Made by a program: the position numbers and the translations under genes
Notes under the pieces: model-generated
What the model was told of the DNA's origin: nothing
Seen by the model: the letters and a program-made list of their open reading frames with translations, nothing else
Database searches by the model: none
NCBI RefSeq assembly: GCF_051014445.1
Contig: NW_027488366.1
Location: forward strand, 19,238,001-19,302,000
Direction of reading: 5' to 3'
DNA length: 64,000 bases
From: Colletes latitarsis
Taxonomy: Eukaryota > Arthropoda > Insecta > Hymenoptera > Colletidae
In this document: positions 1-9,100 of the stretch, in pieces
How positions within the stretch are numbered: the stretch's first letter is position 1
Layout of the letters: the number at the start of each line of letters is the position of its first letter

Positions 1-881
1 CAGGAACTCTATCAGCTCGACATGCGAGGGATAGTCCGGGGTGAGACGTTGCGACCGTTCCCACTCAGCTTTCAGAGGCCCTTCTAAATGGCTTCGAATA
101 GTATGGGCAAGCAGCCAGTTTCGCTGCTGTAAAATCGTGCCCGTTTTTCGAATGCCGCAAGGGCCTGTTTGAAAACGACGACGACCTGATTTAGGCTATC
201 GAGATCATCTCTTTTAATCGTTTTCAGTTTGGTCAGTTGATTAAGCAATTTGGCGGTCACGATACGTGGTAACCCGAATTGTTCTTTCAGGGTTTTCCAC
301 GCCACTTCGAAATTCTCATCGGTAACTTCGAGGTGCGCGATCGCTGCCAACGCTTTATCCTCCAGACAGGCGTTCAGATATTGCAATCGATGCACATCTG
401 CAAGCCTCGGATTATTTATTATGCCGGAGGTGAACAGATCCGCGAAATGTCTCCATTTACGTGGGTCACCTCCGAACTTGGGGAGCCGTTGTTTTGGAAG
501 TTCGATAGCGACGTCATGGGGGCTGACCGACGTGGGTGCCGCTTTTGATTCAGCGGCCAGTCTGGTCAGCTCCGTGGTAACGTACGCCTGGAATTCCATA
601 TATTCCGTCTCCTTATTCTCTACGCCACCTTTTGCGAGGAAGTCGCACGTGTTGCGTTTCGCAGGGGCATATTTTCTCCGAATCGACAAGTACTGCTCAA
701 TAGCTTCCTTGTATTGTTCGGATACGGTGGCGAGCTTTGTCCTGAGGAGCTCCTCAGTGAACTGAGCTCGGCCACGTTTCTTTAAGTAAGAGATCGACCT
801 TGACATCATGTCGAACCGGGTGATCAGGTCGTCGAGATCGCCTTCGAACTCGCTTCGACCTTCATCCTTGGCGACAGACAT
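1..881 (-). pseudogene. gag: BEL/Pao-type gag, 5' part, frameshifted
   Basis: Gag forms the particle that packages element RNA. The frame opens with ATG at 879-881 in a good context (ACC before ATG) and reads 265 codons to a TAG at 84-86. Residues about 1-70 are charged and helix-like. Residues about 133-210 resemble DUF1759: LPKFGGDP at 133-140, W143, then a helical stretch with NNPRLADVHRLQYLNACLE and a conserved LKEQFG at 198-203. The family pattern is lost after residue 246. A second frame, shifted by one base at a run of five A (144-148), restores a family-like sequence containing QQRNWLL and then EWERSQRLTPDYPSHVELIEF, and stays open to base 1. The simplest reading is loss of one A. A sequencing error in the homopolymer, or genuine ribosomal slippage, is less likely, as no canonical slippery heptamer lies in the right phase. 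Confidence 0.85.
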
Positions 882-986
882 GGTGATCTCTAATTCGAGG
901 ATTTTACAATCTACTCGAAATTAAGTGGTTCCGTAAGCAGCGACTTACGTGAACGTACTGCAACTCTTTCCTGTTCTTTCAACCTC
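882..986 (-). other. Retrotransposon 5' untranslated leader
   Basis: These 105 bases lie between the primer-binding site and the gag ATG. They hold no open frame of note. In LTR elements this stretch usually carries packaging signals, but I recognise no specific motif here. Confidence 0.6.
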
Positions 987-1004
987 AATCCGGCTCGAAG
1001 GACC
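987..1004 (-). other. Primer-binding site, tRNA-Tyr
   Basis: The plus strand reads AATCCGGCTCGAAGGACC, which matches the 3' end of animal tRNA-Tyr (acceptor TCGAAGG, then A and CCA) as I remember it. The element strand is therefore complementary to the tRNA and could prime minus-strand DNA synthesis. The base that would pair with the terminal A of CCA is changed (plus-strand G at 1005). Two bases (1006-1007) separate the site from the LTR end, normal spacing for LTR elements. The match is long enough that chance is unlikely. Confidence 0.8.
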
Positions 1005-1076
1005 GTTTGTTAGAAACTAAGGGTTCTAACCGGGGTCCGGACGAGGGAAATACTAGGGAGAGTGATTGATAAGTTT

Positions 1077-1122
1077 TTTATTTTGTAATTTTCGCTTGTC
1101 GCTTTGCGACAAGCCTTTTATT
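1077..1122 (-). promoter_or_regulatory. Two AATAAA signals flanking a perfect hairpin
   Basis: On the element strand AATAAA occurs at 1117-1122 and again at 1077-1082. Between them, 1094-1114 forms a perfect 9-bp stem (GCTTGTCGC paired with GCGACAAGC) around a 3-base loop. The position near the inner LTR end fits a polyadenylation region at the R/U5 boundary. A hairpin placed between signal and cleavage site could affect which signal is used, but that is inference. AATAAA is common in AT-rich DNA, so each signal alone is weak. Confidence 0.45.
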
Positions 1123-1184
1123 TAATTTTAACAAAAAAAAATGAAAAAAATAAAAAAAATATAAATTACAAAAAAACGAGAATT

Positions 1185-1192
1185 ATTTTATA
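1185..1192 (-). promoter_or_regulatory. Candidate TATA box of the LTR
   Basis: The element strand reads TATAAAAT here, upstream of the two AATAAA signals, as expected for a U3 promoter with a short R-U5. A second candidate, TATAAAAA at 2104-2111, would imply a much longer transcribed LTR. Nothing in the sequence decides between them, and the promoter could lack a TATA box. Confidence 0.2.
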
Positions 1193-1622
1193 ATCCAGCC
1201 GGGGGTGGAGATTCACCGGCGTTGCCCCGGTTGGGATGAACCTTGGTTGCTGTAACAAAGGTTTGTTCAGATTAAATACGTGCGTACACGTATCGTAAAC
1301 ACGCTCGTCAGCTGTTCGCCTCGCTCTCCTAGCGGCTAGCTGTGCGCTGGGAGGGGGGAATCGGCTGTCGTTCAACGTGAATCAGTGGACTGTAAATTTG
1401 TACTTGTACGCTGATAATTATTTATTGAAACTATCAGCGATACGTTTGCCCTGAACAGAAGAGAATTCACTCGTATCTGTCGGGGGCGACTTAGCCACGG
1501 ACGGGTCACCAAATGGAGGTCGTAAAGCTCCAAATGGGTGGATCCCGTGAGCACGCTCTCCGTGCGGGTGACGTAGGAACGTCGTGCGAGGTGATTTCCT
1601 GCGACACTGTAAAATTACTGCA

Positions 1623-1735
1623 CGGCGACCGTTTCTACCGGGGACCGTGACAGTAAAGTGTCCTTTGCAAAAAATCCCTCGCGGGTCCAACCGCACTATA
1701 AAGCCTACCCGGCGACCGTGTTGCACGGGGACCGT
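1623..1735 (-). repeat. Two 26-bp direct repeats inside the LTR
   Basis: The plus-strand pattern CGGCGACCGT, six variable bases, CGGGGACCGT occurs at 1623-1648 and again at 1710-1735. Both 10-base arms are identical and the spacer length is kept while its sequence differs. Further GGCGACC cores follow at about 1764 and 1841. Constant spacing with a free spacer suggests a paired protein-binding site in the LTR control region, but no factor can be named. Confidence 0.5.
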
Positions 1736-1792
1736 ATTTGGTAGGCGGCGTGACGGAAGGTGAGGCGACCTTGAACCCGAACTCCTCCGTAG

Positions 1793-1815
1793 GGTGTACG
1801 GTCGACTCGTACACC
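1793..1815. repeat. Inverted repeat in the LTR
   Basis: GGTGTACG (1793-1800) and CGTACACC (1808-1815) are perfect reverse complements separated by seven bases that contain GTCGAC. The 8-bp arms could form a hairpin in element RNA or a dimer binding site. A separate 10-bp palindrome, GGGTGCACCC, lies at 1941-1950. Confidence 0.45.
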
Positions 1816-2664
1816 GACGGGTTTTTGGAGAGGGTTTTTTGGCGACCTTTGCACGAAGAGCACTCCACGAGGCGGTACCGATTCAACGGTATGACCTTTG
1901 GGAGGCTCCAAAGCCGTATAGCTTTAAAGGGATTCTGGGTGGGTGCACCCTGAGTCCCTTACGTCGCGGTCGCGGCAACGACTGCAACGTACAATCCTTC
2001 CTAGCGAAGGCGGTCGCGCCACGCGTTGCGTGTATTACGACCTCCCTTTTGTCGCAGGTAGATTGTTCTGGGAAACTCTAACCGCAGCATCGGAGAGAAT
2101 TCTTTTTTATACAAGTCCGAATATTATGTGCGAGTCCGTACTTGAGGAGCGAGATCTTCTGGGATCCGCTCCCGTTGGCAGTCGGCTCGTGAATAATTAC
2201 GAATATTGTCGCGGATCGACAGACGAAGACTCGGTCGCGCCTTGTCGTCGCGATGCGGCGCTGCCGAATTCAGCTGTCGATCTCTTTTCAATATATTATA
2301 CGGTTCTCTCTCTCGACGCTGACGTCACGATACCGTTTAAACCGGTGCGAAGCGAATCTTCGCGTGAGGTCGGCGTACAAAAACACGTAAACGGCTGCGG
2401 TTTTAAATCGTCCGAACGTTCAACGAACCTGACGAACGCTTAACCTTCCGCAGTGTCACGTACACAAACGGATACGGGAATCGCAGCCGAGAATTTAATG
2501 TTTTCAGACTAACGCGATTTTAAATAGTTTTTTAACATATTTAAACAATGTGAAAAACGCGAAAGTATAAGCCTGATGAGGGCGAATCCCAGACCTATCC
2601 CAGACCTAACTTGCGTTATCCTCTAAAATATTGATCGAAACTAGTTTTAATTGACTGTTTCGGC

Positions 2665-2674
2665 GTGGTACCAC
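2665..2674. repeat. Conserved 10-bp dyad GTGGTACCAC (first example)
   Basis: GTGGTACCAC is a perfect palindrome that contains a KpnI site. It recurs in a large share of monomers in all three blocks, always between the TTTCAGT or TTTCGGT segment and ATTACTACGTG. Other monomers carry imperfect forms such as GTGGTCCCAC, GTTGTACTTC or GTGGAACCTC. A dyad at a fixed place in a nucleosome-sized satellite could bind a dimeric protein or extrude as a small cruciform; that is inference. Confidence 0.8.
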
Positions 2675-3121
2675 ATTACTACGTGATACAATCCAGAAAC
2701 AGCCCAGGATCTAGCCATGAAGTATGAGAAATATGCGAAAGTATGAGCCTGATGAGGGCAAATCCTAGACCTAACCCAAACCTAACATGCGTTATCCTCT
2801 AAAATATTTATCAAGACCAGGTTTAGTTGAATGTTTCAGTGTGGTACCACATTACTACGTGAACCAAACCAGAGAAAACCCAGGATCCGGTCAACAAGTA
2901 TGTGAAGAATGCGAAAGTATGAGTCTGATGAGTGAAAATCCCAGGGCAAACCTAGACCTAACATGCGTTATCTTCTGAAATATTGATCCAAACCAGGTTT
3001 AATGGACTGTTTCAGTGTGGAACCACTTTACTACGTGATACAAAGCAGAAAAAACCCTCGATCAGGTCAACATGTATGTTAAAACTGCGGAAGTATGACC
3101 CTGATGAGGGCAAATCCCAGG

Positions 3122-3138
3122 CCTAACCTAGACCTAAC
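3122..3138 (+). repeat. Telomere-like segment CCTAACCTAGACCTAAC (example)
   Basis: This monomer segment differs from (CCTAA)n, the complement of the insect telomere repeat TTAGG, only by GA in place of one A. It recurs in many A and C monomers. In other monomers the same place holds an 11-base tandem pair, TCCCAGACCTA twice, and in B a more degraded CCTAACCGAGACATAACC. Confidence 0.6.
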
Positions 3139-4029
3139 ATGCGTTGTCCTCTAAAATATTGATGGAAACCTGGTTTAATTGACTGTTTCAGTGTTGTACT
3201 TCATTACTACGTGATGCAATCCAGAAAAAGCCCAGGATCTAGCCATCAAGTATGAGAAATATGCGAAAGAATGAGCCTGATGAGAGCAAATCCCAGACCT
3301 AACCTAGACATAACATGAATTATTCTCTAAAATATTGATCATGACCAGGTTTAATTGATTGTTTCAGTGTGGTCCCACATTACTACGTGATCCAAACCAG
3401 AAAAAACCCAGGATCCGTTCAACAAGTATGTGAAGAATGCGAAAGTATGAGCCTGATGAGGGCAAATCCCAGACCTATCCCAGACCAAACTTGCGTTATC
3501 CTCTAAAACATTGATCGAAACCAGGTTTAATCGACTGCTTCAGTGTGGTACCACATTGCTACGTGATACAAAGCAGAAAAAACCCTCGAACAGGTCAACA
3601 TGTATGTTAAAACTGCGGAAGTATGACCCTGATGAGGGCAAATCCCAGGCCTAACCTAGACCTAACATGCGTTGTCCTCTAAAATATTGATGGAAACCAG
3701 GTTTAATTGACTGTTTCAGTGTTGTACTTCATTACTACGTGATGCAATCCAGAAAAAGCCCAGGATCTAGCCATCAAGTATGAGAAATATGCGAAAGAAT
3801 GAGCCTGATGAGAGCAAATCCCAGACCTAACCTAGACATAACATGAATTATTCTCTAAAATATTGATCATGACCAGGTTTAATTGATTGTTTCGGTGTGG
3901 TCCCACATTACAACGTGATCCAAACCAGAAAAAACCCAGGATCCGTTCAACAAGTATGTGAAGAATGCGAAAGTATGAGCCTGATGAGGGCAAATCCCAG
4001 ACCTATCCCAGACCAAACTTGCGTTATCC

Positions 4030-6143
4030 TCTAAAATATTGATCGAAACCAGGTTTAATCGACTGCTTCAGTGTGGTACCACATTGCTACGTGATCCAAA
4101 CCAGAAAAAACCGAGGACCAGTTCAACAAGTATGTCAAAAACGCGGAAGTATGACCCTGATGAGGGCAAATCCCAGGCCTAACCTAGACCTAACATGCGT
4201 TTTCCTCTAAACTATTGATGGAAACCAGGTTTAATTGATTGTTTCAGTGTGGTCCCACATTACTACGTGATCCAAACCAGAAAAAACCCAGGATCCGTTC
4301 AACAAGTATGTGAAGAATGCGAAAGTATGAGTCTGATGAGTGAAAATCCCTGGGCTAACCTAGACCTAACACGCGTTATCCTCAAAACTATTGATCGAAA
4401 CCAGGTTTAATTGACTGTTTCAGCGTGGTACGACATTACTACGTAATACAATCCAGAAACAGCCCAGGATCTAGCCATGAAGTATGAGAAATATGCGAAA
4501 GTATGAGCCTGATGAGGGCATATCCTAGACCTAACCCAAACCTAACATGCGTTATCCTCTAAAATATTTATCAAGACCAGGTTTAATTGAATGTTCCAGT
4601 GTGGTACCACACTACTACGTGATCCAAACCAGAAAAAACCCAGGATCCGTTCAACAAGTATGTGAAGAATGCGAAAGTATGAGTGTGAAGAGTGAAAATC
4701 CCAGGCCTAACCTAGACCTGACATGCGTTATCCTCAAAAATATTGATCGAAACCTGGTTTAATCTACTGTTTCAGTGTGGTACCACATTACTATGTGATC
4801 CAAACCAGAAAATAACCCAGGATCTGTTCAACGAGTATGTGAGGCGTGCTAAAGTATGAGTCTGATGAATGCAAATCCCAGACCTATCCCAGACCTAACA
4901 TGCGTTATCCTCTAAAATATTTATCAAGACCAGGTTTAATTGAATGTTTCAGTGTGGTACCACATTACTACGTGATCCAAACCAGTAAAAACCCAGGATC
5001 CGTTCAACAAGTATGTGAAGAATGCGAAAGTATGAGTCTGATGAGTGAAAATCCCCGGCCTAACCTAGACCTAACATGCGTTATCCTCTAAAATATTGAT
5101 CGAAACCAGGTTTAATCGACTGCTTCAGTGTGGTACCACATTGCTACGTGATCCAAACCAGAAAAAACCGAGGACCAGTTCAACAAGTATGTCAAAAACG
5201 CGGAAGTATGACCCTGATGAGGGCAAATCCCAGGCCTAACCTAGACCTAACATGCGTTTTCCTCTAAACTATTGATGGAAACCAGGTTTAATTGATTGTT
5301 TCAGTGTGGTCCCACATTACTACGTGATCCAAACCAGAAAAAACCCAGGATCCGTTCAACAAGTATGTGAAGAATGCGAAAGTATGAGTCTGATGAGTGA
5401 AAATCCCTGGGCTAACCTAGACCTAACACGCGTTATCCTCAAAACTATTGATCGAAACCAGGTTTAATTGACTGTTTCAGCGTGGTACGACATTACTACG
5501 TAATACAATCCAGAAACAGCCCAGGATCTAGCCATGAAGTATGAGAAATATGCGAAAGTATGAGCCTGATGAGGGCATATCCTAGACCTAACCCAAACCT
5601 AACATGCGTTATCCTCTAAAATATTTATCAAGACCAGGTTTAATTGAATGTTCCAGTGTGGTACCACACTACTACGTGATCCAAACCAGAAAAAACCCAG
5701 GATCCGTTCAACAAGTATGTGAAGAATGCGAAAGTATGAGTGTGAAGAGTGAAAATCCCAGGCCTAACCTAGACCTGACATGCGTTATCCTCAAAAATAT
5801 TGATCGAAACCTGGTTTAATCTACTGTTTCAGTGTGGTACCACATTACTATGTGATCCAAACCAGAAAATAACCCAGGATCTGTTCAACGAGTATGTGAG
5901 GCGTGCTAAAGTATGAGTCTGATGAATGCAAATCCCAGACCTATCCCAGACCTAACATGCGTTATCCTCTAAAATATTTATCAAGACCAGGTTTAATTGA
6001 ATGTTTCAGTGTGGTACCACATTACTACGTGATCCAAACCAGTAAAAACCCAGGATCCGTTCAACAAGTATGTGAAGAATGCGAAAGTATGAGTCTGATG
6101 AGTGAAAATCCCCGGCCTAACCTAGACCTAACATGCGTTATCC
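4030..6143 (+). repeat. Tandem duplication of a 1057-bp 6-mer (block A)
   Basis: The segment 4030-5086 is repeated at 5087-6143. In the stretches I compared the copies are the same base for base, including rare features such as CGAGGACCAGTTC, AACACGCGTTATCC and CGACATTACTACGTAATAC. The junction at about 5087 joins one monomer type to another inside the ATCCTCTAAAATATTGATCG landmark. That is the expected product of unequal exchange within the conserved part of the monomer. Only the first 15-mer copy carries this duplication, so it is younger than the 15-mer. Confidence 0.8.
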
Positions 6144-9100
6144 TAAAAAATATTGTTCGAAACCAGGTTTAATCGACTGTTTCAGTGTGGTACCACACTA
6201 CCACGTGACCCAAACCGGAAGAAACCCAGGATCTAGGCATCAAGTATGAGAAATATGCGAAAGTATGAGCCTGATGAGGGCGAATCCCAGACCTATCCCA
6301 GACCTAACTTGCGTTATCCTCTAAAATATTGATCGAAATCAGGTTTAATTGACTGTTTCAGCGTGGTACCACATTACTACGTGGTACAATCCAGAAACAG
6401 CCCAGGGTCTAGCAATGAAGTATGAGAGATATGCGAAAGTATGAGCCTGATGAGGGCAAATCCAAGACCTAAGCCAAACCTAACATGCGTTATCCTCTAA
6501 AATATTTATCAAGACCAGGTTTAATTGAATGTTTCAGTGTGGTACCACATTACTGCGTGAACCAAACCAGAAAAAACCCAGTATCTGTCCAACAAGTATG
6601 TGAAGAATGCGAAAGTATGAGTCTGATGAGTGAAAATCCCAGGGCAAACCTAGACCTAACATGCGTTATCTTCTAAAATATTGATCCAAACCAGGTTTAA
6701 TGGACTGTTTCAGTGTGGAACCACTTTACTACGTGATACAAAGCAGAAAAAACCCTCGATCAGGTCAACATGTATGTTAAAACTGCGGAAGTATGACCCT
6801 GATGAGGGCAAATCCCAGGCCTAACCTAGACCTAACATGCGTTGTCCTCTAAAATATTGATGGAAACCTGGTTTAATTGACTGTTTCAGTGTTGTACTTC
6901 ATTACTACGTGATGCAATCCAGAAAAAGCCCAGGATCTAGCCATCAAGTATGAGAAATATGCGAAAGAATGAGCCTGATGAGAGCAAATCCCAGACCTAA
7001 CCTAGACATAACATGAATTATTCTCTAAAATATTGATCATGACCAGGTTTAATTGATTGTTTCAGTGTGGTCCCACATTACTACGTGATCCAAACCAGAA
7101 AAAACCCAGGATCCGTTCAACAAGTATGTGAAGAATGCGAAAGTATGAGCCTGATGAGGGCAAATCCCAGACCTATCCCAGACCAAACTTGCGTTATCCT
7201 CTAAAACATTGATCGAAACCAGGTTTAATCGACTGCTTCAGTGTGGTACCACATTGCTACGTGATACAAAGCAGAAAAAACCCTCGAACAGGTCAACATG
7301 TATGTTAAAACTGCGGAAGTATGACCCTGATTAGGGCAAATCCCAGGCCTAACCTAGACCTAACATGCGTTGTCCTCTAAAATATTGATGGAAACCAGGT
7401 TTAATTGACTGTTTCAGTGTTGTACTTCATTACTACGTGATGCAATCCAGAAAAAGCCCAGGATCTAGCCATCAAGTATGAGAAATATGCGAAAGAATGA
7501 GCCTGATGAGAGCAAATCCCAGACCTAACCTAGACATAACATGAATTATTCTCTAAGATATTGATCATGACCAGGTTTAATTGATTGTTTCGGTGTGGTC
7601 CCACATTACAACGTGATCCAAACCAGAAAAAACCCAGGATCCGTTCAACAAGTATGTGAAGAATGCGAAAGTATGAGCCTGATGAGGGCAAATCCCAGAC
7701 CTATCCCAGACCAAACTTGCGTTATCCTCTAAAATATTGATCGAAACCAGGTTTAATCGACTGCTTCAGTGTGGTACCACATTGCTACGTGATCCAAACC
7801 AGAAAAAACCGAGGACCAGTTCAACAAGTATGTCAAAAACGCGGAAGTATGACCCTGATGAGGGCAAATCCCAGGCCTAACCTAGACCTAACATGCGTTT
7901 TCCTCTAAACTATTGATGGAAACCAGGTTTAATTGATTGTTTCAGTGTGGTCCCACATTACTACGTGATCCAAACCAGAAAAAACCCAGGATCCGTTCAA
8001 CAAGTATGTGAAGAATGCGAAAGTATGAGTCTGATGAGTGAAAATCCCTGGGCTAACCTAGACCTAACACGCGTTATCCTCAAAACTATTGATCGAAACC
8101 AGGTTTAATTGACTGTTTCAGCGTGGTACGACATTACTACGTAATACAATCCAGAAACAGCCCAGGATCTAGCCATGAAGTATGAGAAATATGCGAAAGT
8201 ATGAGCCTGATGAGGGCATATCCTAGACCTAACCCAAACCTAACATGCGTTATCCTCTAAAATATTTATCAAGACCAGGTTTAATTGAATGTTCCAGTGT
8301 GGTACCACACTACTACGTGATCCAAACCAGAAAAAACCCAGGATCCGTTCAACAAGTATGTGAAGAATGCGAAAGTATGAGTGTGAAGAGTGAAAATCCC
8401 AGGCCTAACCTAGACCTGACATGCGTTATCCTCAAAAATATTGATCGAAACCTGGTTTAATCTACTGTTTCAGTGTGGTACCACATTACTATGTGATCCA
8501 AACCAGAAAATAACCCAGGATCTGTTCAACGAGTATGTGAGGCGTGCTAAAGTATGAGTCTGATGAATGCAAATCCCAGACCTATCCCAGACCTAACATG
8601 CGTTATCCTCTAAAATATTTATCAAGACCAGGTTTAATTGAATGTTTCAGTGTGGTACCACATTACTACGTGATCCAAACCAGTAAAAACCCAGGATCCG
8701 TTCAACAAGTATGTGAAGAATGCGAAAGTATGAGTCTGATGAGTGAAAATCCCCGGCCTAACCTAGACCTAACATGCGTTATCCTAAAAAATATTGTTCG
8801 AAACCAGGTTTAATCGACTGTTTCAGTGTGGTACCACACTACCACGTGACCCAAACCGGAAGAAACCCAGGATCTAGGCATCAAGTATGAGAAATATGCG
8901 AAAGTATGAGCCTGATGAGGGCGAATCCCAGACCTATCCCAGACCTAACTTGCGTTATCCTCTAAAATATTGATCGAAATCAGGTTTAATTGACTGTTTC
9001 AGCGTGGTACCACATTACTACGTGGTACAATCCAGAAACAGCCCAGGGTCTAGCAATGAAGTATGAGAGATATGCGAAAGTATGAGCCTGATGAGGGCAA

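Larger units (their letters stand above)
1..2547 (-). mobile_element. BEL/Pao-type LTR retrotransposon, 5' portion
   Basis: Reading from high to low coordinates, the parts fall in the order expected of an LTR retrotransposon: an LTR (2547 to 1008), a primer-binding site (1004 to 987), an untranslated leader, and a gag gene from 881 that continues past the left edge. The gag product carries a DUF1759-like region, which in established families marks the BEL/Pao clade, found in metazoans only. Protease, reverse transcriptase, integrase and the second LTR would lie left of base 1 and are not seen. The right end meets satellite DNA at 2547/2548 without any linker. The gag frame is broken, so this copy is probably not autonomous. 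Class assignment rests on gag alone, because no pol sequence is visible. Confidence 0.85.
1008..2547 (-). repeat. 5' LTR of the BEL/Pao element (about 1.54 kb)
   Basis: On the element strand this segment starts TGTTTAAATATG at 2547 and ends CTAACA at 1008, giving TGTT...AACA terminal inverted repeats. The inner end is fixed by the primer-binding site three bases away. The outer end is fixed by the abrupt start of satellite at 2548. The second LTR lies outside the window, so boundaries could not be confirmed by comparing copies. Contents include AATAAA signals near the inner end, a T-rich tract on the element strand (about 1128-1180), two 26-bp direct repeats and inverted repeats. A 166-codon open frame on the opposite strand (1943-2443) has no recognisable family and is not called. 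The LTR is long for this clade but not out of range. Confidence 0.75.

Noticed and set aside
250..765. Plus-strand open frames opposite gag (250-765 and 279-548)
   Set aside because: They are shadows of the gag reading frame on the other strand.
991..1004. A tRNA gene near the LTR
   Set aside because: Only the 3' end of tRNA-Tyr is matched. The D-arm, anticodon and 5' acceptor are absent, as expected for a primer-binding site.
1943..2443. 166-codon open frame on the plus strand inside the LTR
   Set aside because: It is antisense to the element, lies in the GC-richer part of the LTR where stops are rarer, and shows no recognisable domain. Overlapping frames on both strands in the same stretch look equally random.
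3122..3138. A true telomere tract
   Set aside because: Only about three telomere-like units occur per monomer, with a fixed GA change, embedded in a 176-bp satellite. No uninterrupted (CCTAA)n run was seen.
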